DNA of 64,000 nt from Bryopsis sp. KO-2023 (lineage: Eukaryota > Chlorophyta > Ulvophyceae > Bryopsidales > Bryopsidaceae), in NCBI GenBank assembly GCA_030272585.1, contig BSYQ01000002.1:5704001-5768000 (forward strand), written 5' to 3'. The notes under the pieces are model-generated. The model was given only the letters and a program-made list of their open reading frames with translations. It was not told where the DNA came from and searched no databases. A program made the position numbers and the translations under genes. Shown here one piece after another: positions 1 through 12,559 of this stretch (position 1 is its first letter; the number at the start of each line of letters is the position of its first letter).

Positions 1-479
1 ATACGAGGTGATGTTGAAAATTTCTGTTTTTTTTCTGTTTTCTTTTCCTTTTTTTCTGTTTTTTTTTTTTTCTTAGGGGGAAAATAAACCTCGATATGTG
101 AGCAAGATGGCTTTCAGCATTCATATACTTTTTACTCATTAAACATCTTGGTTTTTTTTGCTGTTTTCCCATATCTGATGCAGCAGAGGGAAGAAGGGGG
201 GAGGCTGGTCTGTGCGGACGTATTTCAAACAGGTAACAAGGCGAATATGATGCGTGTCGCTTCTGTAAATGCAGACGGAGGAAAGAAAAAAGGGATTGGG
301 AAAAAAGAGAAAAAAAAATTGGAGATGGACATGAACGGGAAAAAAAAATTGTTGCATGAGTGGGGGAAAGAAAACTGGCTGGAATTCTCAGTTAGGAAAT
401 TGAAAACCATGTCATGCATATACTCAACTCTAAACAAAGAAGGAAAAGAAGGTTTCCTATTCCAGTACAGACCCAAACC
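1..479. other. Homopolymer-rich stretch without a clear gene
   Basis: Dominated by T runs at the left and by purine-rich A/G tracts after about 270. The open frames here are made of Phe/Lys-rich low-complexity sequence and I do not support any of them. Confidence 0.5.
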
Positions 480-713
480 TCATTTATTTGTTCGTGATTG
501 AAGGGGATGTCGCACCTCGAACTTTTCTCGTTGAACTTTCCGGTGGTCCTTTGCATTTTTCAAACGCTGGCCGGCTTGGGTGAGGTCGTATTTGTGATGT
601 TCGTAGGCGATCTCCCTTTCCCGAGTAGCTCTGGCCCAAGGCAAATGCTTCTCTATTTTGAGACTTTCGGACTCCGTGTGACCGGCTATCAGCGCATTGA
701 AAAGAAGTTGCAA
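480..713 (-). CDS. Possible terminal exon of a charged, helical protein (minus strand)
   Basis: On the minus strand an open frame runs from about 713 to a stop at 480-482. From about residue 13 on it is rich in Glu, Lys, Arg and His, contains the stretch REREIAYEHHKYDLTQAGQ and looks like a coiled coil. The composition is far from the F/K-rich noise around it. No ATG begins the frame. On the minus strand a pyrimidine tract and a GATAG precede the charged part, so this could be a last exon entered by splicing. I do not recognise the family and found no convincing upstream exon. It could also be a chance frame in a locally GC-rich patch. Confidence 0.3.
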   Translation of the reverse strand: MQLLFNALIAGHTESESLKIEKHLPWARATREREIAYEHHKYDLTQAGQRLKNAKDHRKVQREKFEVRHPLQSRTNK

Positions 714-982
714 GGGAAAAAAAAAGAAAACGATAAAATACGCACACTCAAAACCTCACAGCCGTCAAACAATACTCTTGCTCCGCACCGCCAATGGAAA
801 CCTGGCAGAGGGGGTGCGATGAAGTGTAAGCGCCGCAAAAGGAGACCAGCGGAAACTCCCATCCACGGCACTAGCAGCGTTATTTCCCCGCAGCGAATCG
901 CGAAGTTTTGAATGCGACAAGTATTTACCACACCTCAAGTAAATCCCGTGAAAAAACTCGGAAAGGTGCACGAAGAATTGAG

Positions 983-1222
983 TTACATCGCACAGATGTT
1001 AATCGCTTTCTGTGCAATGTCGACTTTTTCATCCAAGAGCAGCGCCGACGACTCTCACGGCGAGTGTCTCAGAGAGGGACAAAAAGTTGAGAGGAACGTC
1101 TGGGAGTCGAACCCAGTTTTTTCCGATCGTTCCACAGCCATTTTCTACGCGACGAACCATACTTCCGCGTTTGATCTGAAATTGCGCTTACATCGCATAG
1201 AATTCTGTGCATCGCACAGATG
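983..1222. repeat. Small cluster of the ACATCGCACA / TGTGCGATGT motif
   Basis: ACATCGCACAGATG at about 984-997, TGTGCAATGT at 1011-1020, TACATCGCAT at 1189-1198 and GTGCATCGCACAGATGG near 1208-1224. The same 10-11 bp word makes up the large foldback array at 40.8-41.3 kb. Function unknown. Confidence 0.55.
1093..1133 (-). ncRNA. Truncated tRNA-like minihelix (acceptor plus T arm only)
   Basis: Read on the minus strand, GGAACG (1133-1128) pairs with CGTTCC (1098-1093). Inside lies a perfect T arm, CTGGG / TTCGACT / CCCAG (1116-1100), with an exact RNA polymerase III box B (GGTTCGACTCC). An 11-nt purine-rich link replaces the whole D and anticodon arms. A T5 run that could end Pol III transcription follows about 7 nt past the 3' end. 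It could be a deleted tRNA pseudogene, a SINE head or a real minihelix RNA. Confidence 0.4.
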
Positions 1223-1558
1223 GTGTTTTCCCATAGTGTTAGGCGAACTAAGTGTCGACTCAGAGTGTGGAGCCGGAGTCGAGGGAAGCTCCGCGCGAGC
1301 TGGGCAAAGGCTGGACTTGATTGTAGCGATGTCGGCGCAGGTATAAGTATAATACGCTCTTCCCCTTTTTTTTGTCCTTCTGTGAACTGGTTTTGCTTTT
1401 TTTTTCCTCTGGAGAAAGAGAGAGAGGTAGAGTTTGTACTCGGGATTTTTTCGAGTTCCTGTTCTTTTTTTCTGCTCGCAGCCGCCCGCGATTGCTGGAG
1501 TTTGTTCGAGAGGAGGGATGAGGTGTGGTTGCGGCCAGGAGGAGTGCGCAACTCACAG

Positions 1559-1699
1559 ATGTTGGCGAAGCGGGTTCAACGATCGCTTGTTTCCTCGAAT
1601 GGAGTGGCGTGGAAAGTCGCCACGTCGGGAGTGGGCGCGATGTCGCACTGGGGCGTTAGGGAGTCTACCTGTTTGCTGGCTTGCTGGGGCTGTGAGTGG
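1559..1699 (+). CDS. Possible first exon with a mitochondrial-type leader
   Basis: An ATG at 1559 opens a frame starting MLAKRVQRSLVSSNG, rich in Arg, Ser, Val and Ala with no acidic residues at the start, the composition expected of an organelle targeting peptide. The frame runs into two overlapping candidate donors, GTGAGT at 1692 and GTAAGTGG at 1700. A pyrimidine-rich leader precedes it (1350-1480). I could not identify the following exons: downstream sequence is homopolymer-rich, with only a weak CAG acceptor near 2195. The protein is not recognised, and the frame may be chance. Confidence 0.25.
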
Positions 1700-1752
1700 G
1701 TAAGTGGAATGAGTTGATGATTTAATTCAAAACGAACGCTGGAAGGTGATTC

Positions 1753-3300
1753 TTACGTAACCGCATCTGGGGTGGTGGTCGAATCGTGTGGAAAGCAATC
1801 GTGTTTTTTTTTTGGACTCCCCTCATTTTCGGAATTTTTTTTTCGCTCGCGGGGGGAGGGGAAGGAGAAAAATCTGCGGGCGAAAAAAAGGGGGAAAAAA
1901 ACCTTAAGGGTTTTTTTCAACACCCACAGCGTGCGCGCGCGAGAAAGAAGGGAGTTCGACTTGAAAAAAAAAAACCAGAGGCGAAAAAGGATGAACCCAA
2001 GGGAAAGAGGGGGAGTAGGGTCTGCGATCAAAACGACCAACGGTTAGAAAAAGGGATTTCAAACCTTCTGCTGTGCTCGTTTTTTTCTTTCGCTCTTTCG
2101 TTCCAAAACTTCCTGGTTTCTTGTTTAGGTTTTCCAGGTCGCAGGAAAAAATCCAGGTCGGGAAAATGGGCTGTCGCTTTTTTTTCCGCTGCGCAGGTCG
2201 TCGAGAAAGAAAGGTATTCGAAAATATTACATATCTTCCAGAGCATCTGCAGTAGCATAAAAAAAAAACCCTACAACTTTTTCTCTTGAAAAAAGTTGTT
2301 TCCTGTGAAAACAAAAACAAAAAAACAGTTGCCCAATGTTTTGCAGGGTTTTTTTTTCCCTTTCTGGAAAGTTTAAATGTTTTGAAACTTTTTATATAAG
2401 TTTTCAAATATTTTTTTCAGGATTGGAAAACATATGGGAAGGAAAGGGGAAAAAACAAGGTTAAAAATAGATTTACAGGCAAAATGAAAAACAATTCTTT
2501 TCCTTGCTAAATATAATTAGAGTACAACTTTTTTCTTTCAATTCTAGGCCTGGGTAGTGAAAATTAAAACTAAACTACAAATAGATAAAAGAAGCAATTT
2601 CTAAAAAATTCCAACTGAAACAAACTTCTCGAACTGATTGAATAACCCCCCCCCCCCCCCTCCCTCCTCTCTCTAAAAGAAAAAATATTTTCAAGAAAAA
2701 ATAATCCAGAAAAGAGTATTTTTTATTATATACAAGTAAGACAGGAAAGAAAAAAAGGGGCAGAACAAAAAATTGATTTCTGTGGGGGTTTTTTTTTTCC
2801 GCATAGGAAAAGGAGTACTTTTTTTCTTCCCTATTTTCAGCCTGTGGAATGCCCCCCCCCCCAGAAAGAAAACAAAACATTGAAAACATTCAACTGAAAA
2901 TGTAGACGAGCCAAGTTGTTTTTTTTCTCGATTCCAAGGGTGTTTTGAAATATTATCATATTGATTTCCTTCTTGGCAATTTTTTTTCCAGAGCTTCTAA
3001 AGTGCTAAAGTGGAGTGCAAAAAAAGAGGTGACGATTTCATAAAAAGCGATTGTTTTTTTTCCCTTCACTCTTAATTCCTTAAAAAAATAAAAAGAAAAT
3101 AATATCAAGTTTTTGACAAACGAATATAAGCCTGATTTTATACCCGTCTCTTTCATATCACAGGAAATTTTTCCCTTTTTTCCGTCTTTTTTTTCTCTCT
3201 GTCTATGAAAAATTATTGGTAATATGAGTTACCAATATCATTAGCAAGTCAGGGCAACACAACTCAACAACCAGAGTAAGGCCCCCAACCCCAACAGGTT
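1753..3300. other. Low-complexity poly-T/A/C region
   Basis: Long T, A and G/A runs and a C17 tract at about 2646-2662. Several overlapping open frames of 90-167 codons on both strands translate to Phe/Lys/Arg-rich low-complexity strings and are not supported as genes. Confidence 0.6.
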
Positions 3301-4600
3301 GTGACATCCCCCCCCGGTTACGAAAAAGACAACTTCTAGGGAGTTGGTTCTTATGTCGAGAAAAAATGAGCCAAACAATGGTCTTGAGAGGTTTATCGTG
3401 AAAAATAAGGCCTAAGACTTATCGAGATAAACATATTGAGAAAACGTCGTGCAACTGATCTTGTTAGGATTTCTTTTGCGGAAAATTGGTACAAGCTAAT
3501 AGTAGTGGGCTCATCCTATAAAGGAGATATAATATCCGATCAAGGCTCGTAAAGATTAGAGGAGCAATCGTATTTCCATAGTGCCAACCAACCCTTGCGG
3601 GATGAAATCCTATTCGACAATATTTCATTATATAGGCATACTTAATATATTTGGATATCCAAACAAAACGGGTTATTACAAATCGGGTAATTTCCGTATC
3701 GCCGAACGATTTTCTTCCAAACACCGGTGGGTGTTTGGTTATGAAATGTATGAAAGGAACGTTTGGATATCCTTGGATTTTCTCTTCTTTCTTGTCGTTT
3801 TTTGTCGTCGCGAGATGTGAGTTGTGTAAATGATGGTCCTAGTGTTGCTGCAAGAGTGAACTTTGAAACTGAGGATCTCGTGGATCAAATTTCCGGACGC
3901 GATTTTTGACAGTATGTTTGAAAACCAAACAGCGGTGGTTGTTCGGTGCTTAATTGCGTTCGGAAATTTCTCGATTTACAATACTTCACTTACCTAACAT
4001 TATTCTATACGCGCTTTCTCCACATTGTGGAGTATGTTTTTAGCCCTGTTGCTTGGTCGACTTTCTATATACACAAACGCTTGTTATGTATGTGAGCAAT
4101 TAATATTAGGGAATAGGAAATTCTTGTATCAGAACATACTTTGTTTCACCTTAGGAGGTGATCTTGGTATAAATGTTGCCATGCTAAATTCGCTTCGGTA
4201 ATATAATCGTTATTGAACAAAAAAAAAAAAGGGTTGACCTATGTTCTAACACATTCTATAATGTTACTTTCACATTGAAACCTAACTTACAAAAGGTGGA
4301 AATCAAACCAGGACTACACATGAAGAAAGCTATTCGAGTTCATAAAACTCTGTCACCCCTCCTAGCAGTCTAAGCCGTAAAGAAAAAAAATTGGCGGAAT
4401 CGGTAGAGTGTTTTTGACTGTTCGTGTCCTTACGAAGTCAAAATATTGGAATTATTTTAGCATGATTTTTTCAATTATCATGGGTTCCTTCTTCCGTGCA
4501 GGATGGGTAATGGGCTATTGCCCATTACTAATCGGGGATTCAGAATCAACTCTTTATATGGATCATTCAGCCACTACCTAATGATAGTCTTAAAATCAAT
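3301..4600. other. Gene-poor transition into repeat-rich DNA
   Basis: After about 3.25 kb the long homopolymer runs become much rarer and the texture changes. No open frame above 90 codons and no RNA gene is seen. A tRNA box-A-like string (TTGGCGGAATCGGTAGAG) at about 4391-4408 lacks a matching box B. Confidence 0.5.
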
Positions 4601-4604
4601 ATTA

Positions 4605-5510
4605 TCTTTCAAAAGGGTGAATCGGACCAACAACATTAGTGTGCGTCGATATTAACCACATGATATTCTTGGGTAGTTAAGTGCTTTGGATATTCTTTGT
4701 TTGTATCGCGGAGATTGTTCCCCAAATTTGCGTAGCACATTTCTCCTTTCATTCGTGAATTTTTTTGATATGATGTATATGCTCAATCAACTTGTCTCTC
4801 ATCCCGCTTTAATGAGTGTTATATTTCAATTTCGTTTCGAAGTTTGTTTCCTTGAAACATGTGAGCTGGTACCACGATCTTTCGTATTCAGCTTGTATCA
4901 AGGGGGAAATCATCGAGCATGTTCCGATTAACTAGAAATGTTTCTATATTCCCCTCGTTTGCCACGTCTACGTTTCTTTTGTTTATTATATTTTTCTGGA
5001 AAGAACCACTTCCTCAAGTGTCGTTAAAGGAGGGTGTTTGTGGTCGATCTGGTCTAAAATCCGACGTCGTGTAATTGATCACGATAGAGGTATTGTCATC
5101 CTCCACCATCTCAACCTATTGCCGTTGTTGTTGTTGCTACCTGCACTTCTGCTGCAACAACTGTTGGTCTCCAGTTTTGAGCACTTTCTTTGATATAATC
5201 CTTTAAGACCGCCAGTTCTTCTGATTCGGCTTGCTTCAACTCGTCACATCCGTAGTTTTTCCCCAACTTAAATGAGTAATATGTTCAAGATCCTTCATCC
5301 CTTGCTTAAAGCTCTTGTAGGCATCAACTTTATAGGAGTTTGAGGGAGGAATCAGGGTGGCTTTCATATTATAGATTCGTCAATCCTATTGAATATTTAG
5401 AAAAAGACTATTTTCTTCTTCGGTTGTGAAATATGCTCTTCATTAATTGCTTGTAGCCACTCCTCTAAGAGGCTTTCAAACGTCCTAGTGAGTAACCTTC
5501 TGGAAAACAA
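4605..5510. repeat. Dispersed repeat, copy 1
   Basis: Three blocks recur elsewhere in the window. About 4612-4675 matches about 18088-18150 (shared word CAACAACATTAGTGTGCGT). About 4757-4923 matches 13049-13216 and, in part, 18385-18487. About 5287-5507 matches 13891-14127 at high identity by eye, differing mainly by one short indel. The reverse strand of the last block reads open for short spans (e.g. AYKSFKQGMKDL), suggesting a decayed protein-coding transposon. Family unknown. Confidence 0.7.
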
Positions 5511-8500
5511 AAGGTCCCCGGGGATTGAGTACACTCACTCGGGGATTTAGTCACTCTGCAATCTTTTTACATGCTACCTTCCATGCATGCGTCATTAATT
5601 TCCAGGCCCTCCTTAGCGTGTGCCCTTTGATGGCAACACGGATCTGTTATTTGTGCAACTAAATCCTCATCCGTGGTTTAAAATGGTGTTTCGAAATACT
5701 TTATAGATGTTCCTTTTATCTATCGACTTTAATTTCTCTCGAGTACTTTCTTCAATAGGCTCTCGCTCGTTATATTTGTGAGAAAATTCGGGAAAAGATG
5801 GTGAAGGGCCTCGACTCAAAGCAATAATTGCCCTCTAATCAATGTGAGCGTCGGATTAGTAAGCATTGTGTGTTTTCTGATACATTACAAGTTTAACTAT
5901 TCGTTCGTTCGTGGATGTTGACTTCTTGCCGTTTTATATGTATATACCCCTTCCTCGACCTCTCAATCTCAAAGCGTTTGGGTCAAATTCATTTTTTTGT
6001 ACTAGCTATCAATAGATCATAACAATAACTTTTGCTTGCGCGAGAGATGACATATGCCTGGTGTTTGGTTTGAACAAAATAAACCCTGAGCGACATTGAC
6101 GATTTCTTCAACACACCTGCGGGGCTCAAAAAAACTTCGAAATACGAAGGGATGGAATAACTCTAGTGTAGAACAAAAAACCGCACCGTTTCAATTAACA
6201 TTTTTAAAAACATTCAAAAAAATCTTTTGTCTTAAATTGGGAAAAAAGACTTATACCTTTCTTTTTTGACCCATCTTCAATCCTATCAAAATGTGAATCC
6301 CGGGTTCAACGTTGGACCAAAAATGGTGGATGCCTATGCCTTCAAGAAATGATCTCATCTGTGAATTCACTTGCTGCCCAATCTAACTTTAAACAAAAGG
6401 CAAAATGCGGAATTCACTAATGTTTGCGGAAAGATGAAGAATTAATTAAAAAAAGACGTAGTGTGCGTGTGCGTGAATTACACTCCGAAGTGCAAAGTCC
6501 TACAAAGCCAATAGTGGAGGTTGGATGTCTCGAAAAGAAGATGATGCATTGCATGGCCTATTTTACTTGATGGAATCCCCCCTCTCCTCGCCCTTTAGCT
6601 TCCTTTTCATATATACATGTATACATCTTAGAACCAACACCACTTTAAATCATACCACGTCCTCGAGAGCGCAAGCAAAGAATACAAGATAGTTGCATGA
6701 TTCGGAGTACTAGGGCAGTTTTATGGTGAAAAGGGAAAAAAGAGGTTACCTTATAACGTCCCAAACTGGCGTGACGCAAATACAACTAGCTTAAACCCGA
6801 GGTTTTGTGCAATACTGATATAGAACCCCACTTGTGGTTTCCCTTTATTGTTCAGTAAAAGACCCTATTAGATCTCACCCGACTATCCCATACTTCGGTA
6901 TTTCATGGTTCTGTTCGAAATAGACTAAAAATAAGACAAATAAAAATAGAGAGGGGCACTTGCATACTAAAACGACCTACACGCAAGAAAAAACAAGAAA
7001 CTCCACTATAAAACACTCCTGAAACACCTCCTGAATTATTTGTGTTGTCCCACTTTTATTCCCTTTCTATCTTCCTTCCCTTTTGCCATGCATTCCTTCT
7101 GTCCATGAACAACCTTTCCTCCTTTTCCAAAAAAAATTAGTCGCCCTCCTCTCCTTTATATATATATATATGTAAAGGGGGCATATATAATATATATAAT
7201 AAGGGGACATCGATGAGGGGACATCGCACGATGATTCTCGCGACTCCGTCCTTTTCTTCGACTTGAATCTAGGGAACTTCATTCAGATGATCGGAGTCCA
7301 AAAGATAATCTACTCCCTACACATACCAATAAAGCAACTAAATATGACGCAAACCATCTGCCCACTCGTCTTGTCTTGTCTTATCATTATCGAATCCATA
7401 TTTTGATATTGAAAATTTGCCCACCTTGATGTTGTTTTCCAAAGATTGACATTCATTAAAAAAAAGTTGTTTATGAGCATATGCGAAAAGTCATCCGCGA
7501 TGAGCAATGTTACCCGTATCAATAGCCTTCGTACCCACAACTATCACAAGCAAAAAAAGTTCTTTCCCTAAAAAATAAACTCGGAGTAGAGGGTATACAT
7601 CAACTGGCTCAACATCAATCGCATTTCTGCCCATTTCCCTCGCAAAAGCTCTTGCTTTCCCATTATGCAATTCCACATCAAATCATAGTGTCTCGTGAAA
7701 CTTCCACTTCGAAAACGTTCCGTGTTTTGGTTCTAATACTAATACTGCAGTTAGATCCCCTTATAGAAAGAACTCGTACAACGTATGTAGCCTGCTCCGG
7801 ATAGCGTGTGTGTTGAGGTTCAAGGCCAAAATGTGTGAGGAGTCACTTTCTCAAGATTGCGTGATTATGATATATGTTTACCGGAAATCTTAGTAGGTAA
7901 TTGACTTAGTCGCTATAATGAGCGTAATGGAGTTGCAACATCGGAAGCAGGATGACTTGCCCGATCTACTAGAACGGTAGCACACATCAACAAACACGTC
8001 GCACAATGTTTTTTTTCCGACGCATAGACGCTTATAACACTTATCGAAGAAAAAGAGATCTTGAATGCCAAGAGGCACATATCCACATATATGTCGCACA
8101 ACAACCACACGCCGGCGCAAGAACGCTTTACGGAGTTGCAAACGAACGAATATTTTTCAATTCCACTTTTACGTCACAGACATGGACTGATGTGTTGCAG
8201 CACATGGTTTAAGAGTTGCACAAGATCACAACCATCACGAGAAACAAGGAGGTTTTTATGCGAACTTTTTGTTGTTGTAACGTTTTATCACACACACACT
8301 TTTTACTGTTGAACCAACATCAATCAACGACGCACCTGGTCTCTTTCACAGCGGTGCACCCATCCTCACACGTAGCGTACCCGAAGTTTTTCAAGTTCGG
8401 AACACAAATTCGTCTCTTGAAGATTGCAAAGGTACGAGTAAAGTCGTTGGGTTGAGGAATCACTTGAGAGAACAATCGAAGCAGGGCTTCAAATGTCGAC

Positions 8501-11500
8501 CTGGTCATCCCCGACGACTCTTTCAAGGACCATACAACCATTAAGACCTACGTCGCACACAACGCCAAACCCGTCCAACACATGTCACAACAGGGCGCAA
8601 AAAACCTTTCTTCAATGAACACCCAAACTTGAAAAGTGACTAAACCAAACTAAAACCACCACCGTCGCACGCGATAAAACTTCAGTCGCATGAGTCCAGA
8701 AACCAGCCTCTGATGCAATTATTTCGGTAGCAAACGAGCCTTACCTGCAAAATGTTGAGGCTGCATCCTCGGTACAGGGGTTCCTGCAGCCTAGGATCCT
8801 AGGGTCGTCATCTATCTCTAATATAATCTCAATCGCCACCAGAAAGTACTTAATCATATCCGCCCTGATGTTGGCACCACCTAGGAGTTTCATTTACCCA
8901 ATCAACCTCATTTCGGTTGTTCTCCTCGAGGTTCTTCTTTCTCAACTTCGCAGAAAATCAGTTTACCAAGCCAAGCTTGGCGCGCAACAGGATCACTACA
9001 AGTCTGACTATCTCACAAGATTCTTTTAAAAACAACTAGAAATCAATCGACAAAAAAAAATGAAAGTTAGAGTCTCACGTCTTTAAGGATTTCAGAGATG
9101 AGAGCGCCCGTCTGTCTCAGAATTTCCAGCATCCTCGCCTCAACCAGCACTCTTTTTCCGCCCGCATGCTGGACCTCGAGTGAAACTATCGAAAATCATC
9201 AAGTACGAGATTTTTCGGACGGAGAAGTAAATGACAAATGACACGGGATCTCAACTTTAGCTCCATCAATACAACTTCTACATGCCCAAGCAAGATTTAA
9301 GGTTAGCTTTTGCAAGTTGCCTTTCAAATATCTTGGAGAGTAGGTGCCGGAAACTCAGATAGTCAAATCTTTATATTCTCTCCGACTTGCACCCAAGAAA
9401 TCTATCGTTATAATCATATAGTGCTCCGACTTCAAGCTTCTTTTCTTGCTTGAATGCTTCTTCGACACTCCATTTTCTTCCTTTTGTTAAACTTCGAAGC
9501 ACACGGTCTTGATATTTTAAACATCGAACAAAGATTTTTCTTCGCAATACGTCGTGCAACAAGACTCGAGGGAAATTCTCAATTTAACGATGTGGTACTA
9601 AGCACAATTTATGATAGTGCGTTGAACGCATTCCACCATTAAAAAATTCAATGGGATGCACAAGTGAATGCAACGTCACGTAATTGTGACCCAAACCCGA
9701 ACAAAACTCTTTTCTTAACCTATTAATAAACTATGTTGAGTGGATCCAAATATCACACCGGATATAAAAGCCAGTCGTGCCAAATCGATAAATGATGAAA
9801 ACCAAAGCAATGATGACTGGACTTTGACGGCAAATGTTTTTGGTTTAACGTGCGTTGACGCAAAAATTGAGTGGCGGTTGTCTTGGCCTTTGAACGTCTC
9901 TGTTTGAACACCACTAGGACATCATCCCATGCAAAATCTCCGACTTCCGCCAAATGATGGGATGATGCGTGGGAAATAAATAAATACATTTCTTATTTAA
10001 AAAAAAAGAAATTTTATTTGAAAAGAAAAAAAGAAGAAAGCTAAGCAGTCTTTGTCTTGGATGCCTCGGCCACCATGTCAACGGCAAGCTCCAATCTTGC
10101 ACTAGCAATCAACCTTTTAATTCTTGCTTTTATTTGTTCCTCTTTTGAAGGTGTAGTGATTTTTTGATGGGAGATCTTATAATTTACATTATCTGAGTAG
10201 GAGTGCTAGTCAGCAATTCCCGTCGAACCAGGTTGTGTGCAAACAAAATTACAAAGACGCCACAACTCAAGGGAATTTTGCATCCTTTCAACTCGTTCGC
10301 CGACTGCCAGGGTCAGTTTGTGTGACGTGCGTGATTCACCCTTCTTCTCGGTCGCGCTTTAAAATGCTGTTCATTAACTGGGACGCCGTTGACCCGTCTC
10401 TCCGCCACAATCAACACTCGGTCTCATACTGTCAAATTAACAGCTAACACCATTGTGTTTGACAAATTTAAGCATCTTCCCCCACGTAGAGAAATCGAAA
10501 AGAAAAAATTTGTTTCGTCATAATTCACACTTTTAGTGGTGTTCAATGTGGGAGAGAGAACATATATTTTTCAGTTGGTGAGGTGCTCCTTTCTGATTAT
10601 TTCATTATGATAGCAATCTAGAACAACTCAATCTTACACAATACGCCAACCAATTTTATTTTTTTGGTCTTTCCTTTTTGGCTTACGCCACATCTCTCGC
10701 GCTTCTCGCTAGGGTTCTCATAAACTTAAAATGTTATGTCAATATACGCAAAACGGGAAACGTACTTTGACTAATGATCATCCGATCAAGATTTCCTATT
10801 ATCTTATACAACATGCAAATATGCTAAGACTTGAAATTGTTCTTTGATCTATCGGAAATACGTAGTTAATCGCTTTGTATCCTACACGCAACATAATCTG
10901 CCCTTCTTTGACACCCAACATGGTTTTGTGAGCGAAAAACACGACTGTAAACATAGACTAATACAGACGCATTATCGTGGCCTAGTTCATCCCAATCCTC
11001 ATCCCCCCAATATTAACTTGTCAAAGAATCAACTCGACATCATTCTGAAGTGGTTATCGTACGCTCTCTCCCCCTACAAACCATGTTATGGCGATTGAGG
11101 GCGACCAGCATCGTAAGAACGAACTTTGCGCATGCCTTTCAAGTCTTGTTATAGCGGTCGCGAGAACAATGCGTGTGGCATTCTAGACTGTCGCGGAACC
11201 GGCATTGTTGGGGTACGTAGGCGTTTGCACCCGGTTGCTTAAAGCACGTACTATAGCGGGTTTCAAGTACTCAACCTACTGTCGGTCCAGCTCCACCACA
11301 GCTAATACTCCCGGGGGTTTCATCCTCCTCGCCTACGAGTCCCTTCGTTCCCAGCTCCTCCTCTCCACCCGACTTTGTATCTGTGTCCGAAGGCAGGTCA
11401 ATGATGACGCACTGCCCGTCCTAATGTCGCTCGCGTCGTTAGCCCTTTTCGTGCAGTCCCCTTTTTGGTGATCAACGAGGTAAATCCTAGCCCCATATCC

Positions 11501-12559
11501 AACGCTTCTTCTTGGGGGACACCTATCATAAAGAAGAAGGGTGACATCGTCTATTAGACCGTCACAAACCACAAACCACGTGCAAAAAGAATAAATCATA
11601 AAACATACAAGAAACTAACGTCAGTGTATCGGTGTAGAGCACCGAACTCGTTGAAGCGCGTGATCATGTCCCGCATCTCAGTCATCCACCCCATTTTAGA
11701 GGTGAACCAATGGTCGTTGTTTGGTAGGGCCGACCTTATGTGGACAGGTTCCTTCCCCGTTTTTAATGTCATTGGTGTCTCCCTATGGCGGTGTTTATAC
11801 ACGTTTTAGCAACGCACATGTCTTGATACATAATTCACTATAATAACTACCATGACCTCGTGAGTGGAGATGAAAGCGATAAACCGAATATCACTCCAAG
11901 AAGTACCACTGAACAGCGCTTGAACTGGGCTCCCTCTTGTTTGCAATAGGCAGACGGCAAGATATTGCATCCACTCCCGGAGTCGACGAAAACATTCTTA
12001 CGTTTCAGAGGCATCGCCATCCAAAGGCGAGATCTTAACTTTTAGGAGCGGAGTAGGTACTCCCCCTAACGTCTCATCTTTGAAGGAGTTTTTCGTAAAC
12101 ATAAAAAAATCCTCCATATGGATTCAACCTTCCTTTTGTACATTATTAGAAGTTATTGAGTGCTATACCAATTCTTTCATTCATTGAAGTGAGACTAATC
12201 AATGTAACCTCTTCCTTTGCGTTTTTGTACACACTGTCCTTTTTTGTCTTTCGTAATATCAAAATATATCCGAGGCCCTTGCTTCCCATTCCAACCTTTT
12301 CGAAGTGAGAAACGAACTTCAGGTTCTTAAATCTTTTCAAGAAATGAGACACAAGGGGTAGATAAAACTTCATTAGAGCATTTTCCATGTGGAAATATTT
12401 TCTTTTTTTTTTGGGCGACTTCAATTGGTAGATATGTCCTCTCCTCTTTGCGAGCGTTCATCACCTTGAACTTCGCCATTATCAACAATGCTTTCGGCTC
12501 GGCAAATTTCTCCACAACAATTCCATGTGTTTGATACCTTGATTTCGATATAAGTCAAA
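5511..12559. other. Long gene-free stretch of decayed repeat DNA
   Basis: Open frames stay below about 92 codons on both strands and none matches a family I recognise with confidence. A TCGCAC-type word recurs between about 7.2 and 8.7 kb (7217, 7997, 8092, 8552, 8662). Minus-strand frames at 7491-7676, 8320-8541, 9371-9562 and 11596-11802 have protein-like composition and may be transposon relics. Confidence 0.5.

Noticed and set aside
1786-2407. 167-codon ORFs on both strands
   Set aside because: Low-complexity Phe/Lys/Arg strings from T and A runs; overlapping open frames on both strands are expected there.
4391-4408. tRNA start (TTGGCGGAATCGGTAGAG)
   Set aside because: Looks like box A of a Leu-type tRNA, but there is no box B, T arm or acceptor partner downstream.
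8320-8541. DDE-transposase-like fragment (MTRSTFEALLRLF) on the minus strand
   Set aside because: Only a short helix resembles transposase N-termini; no catalytic residues and no continuation in any frame.
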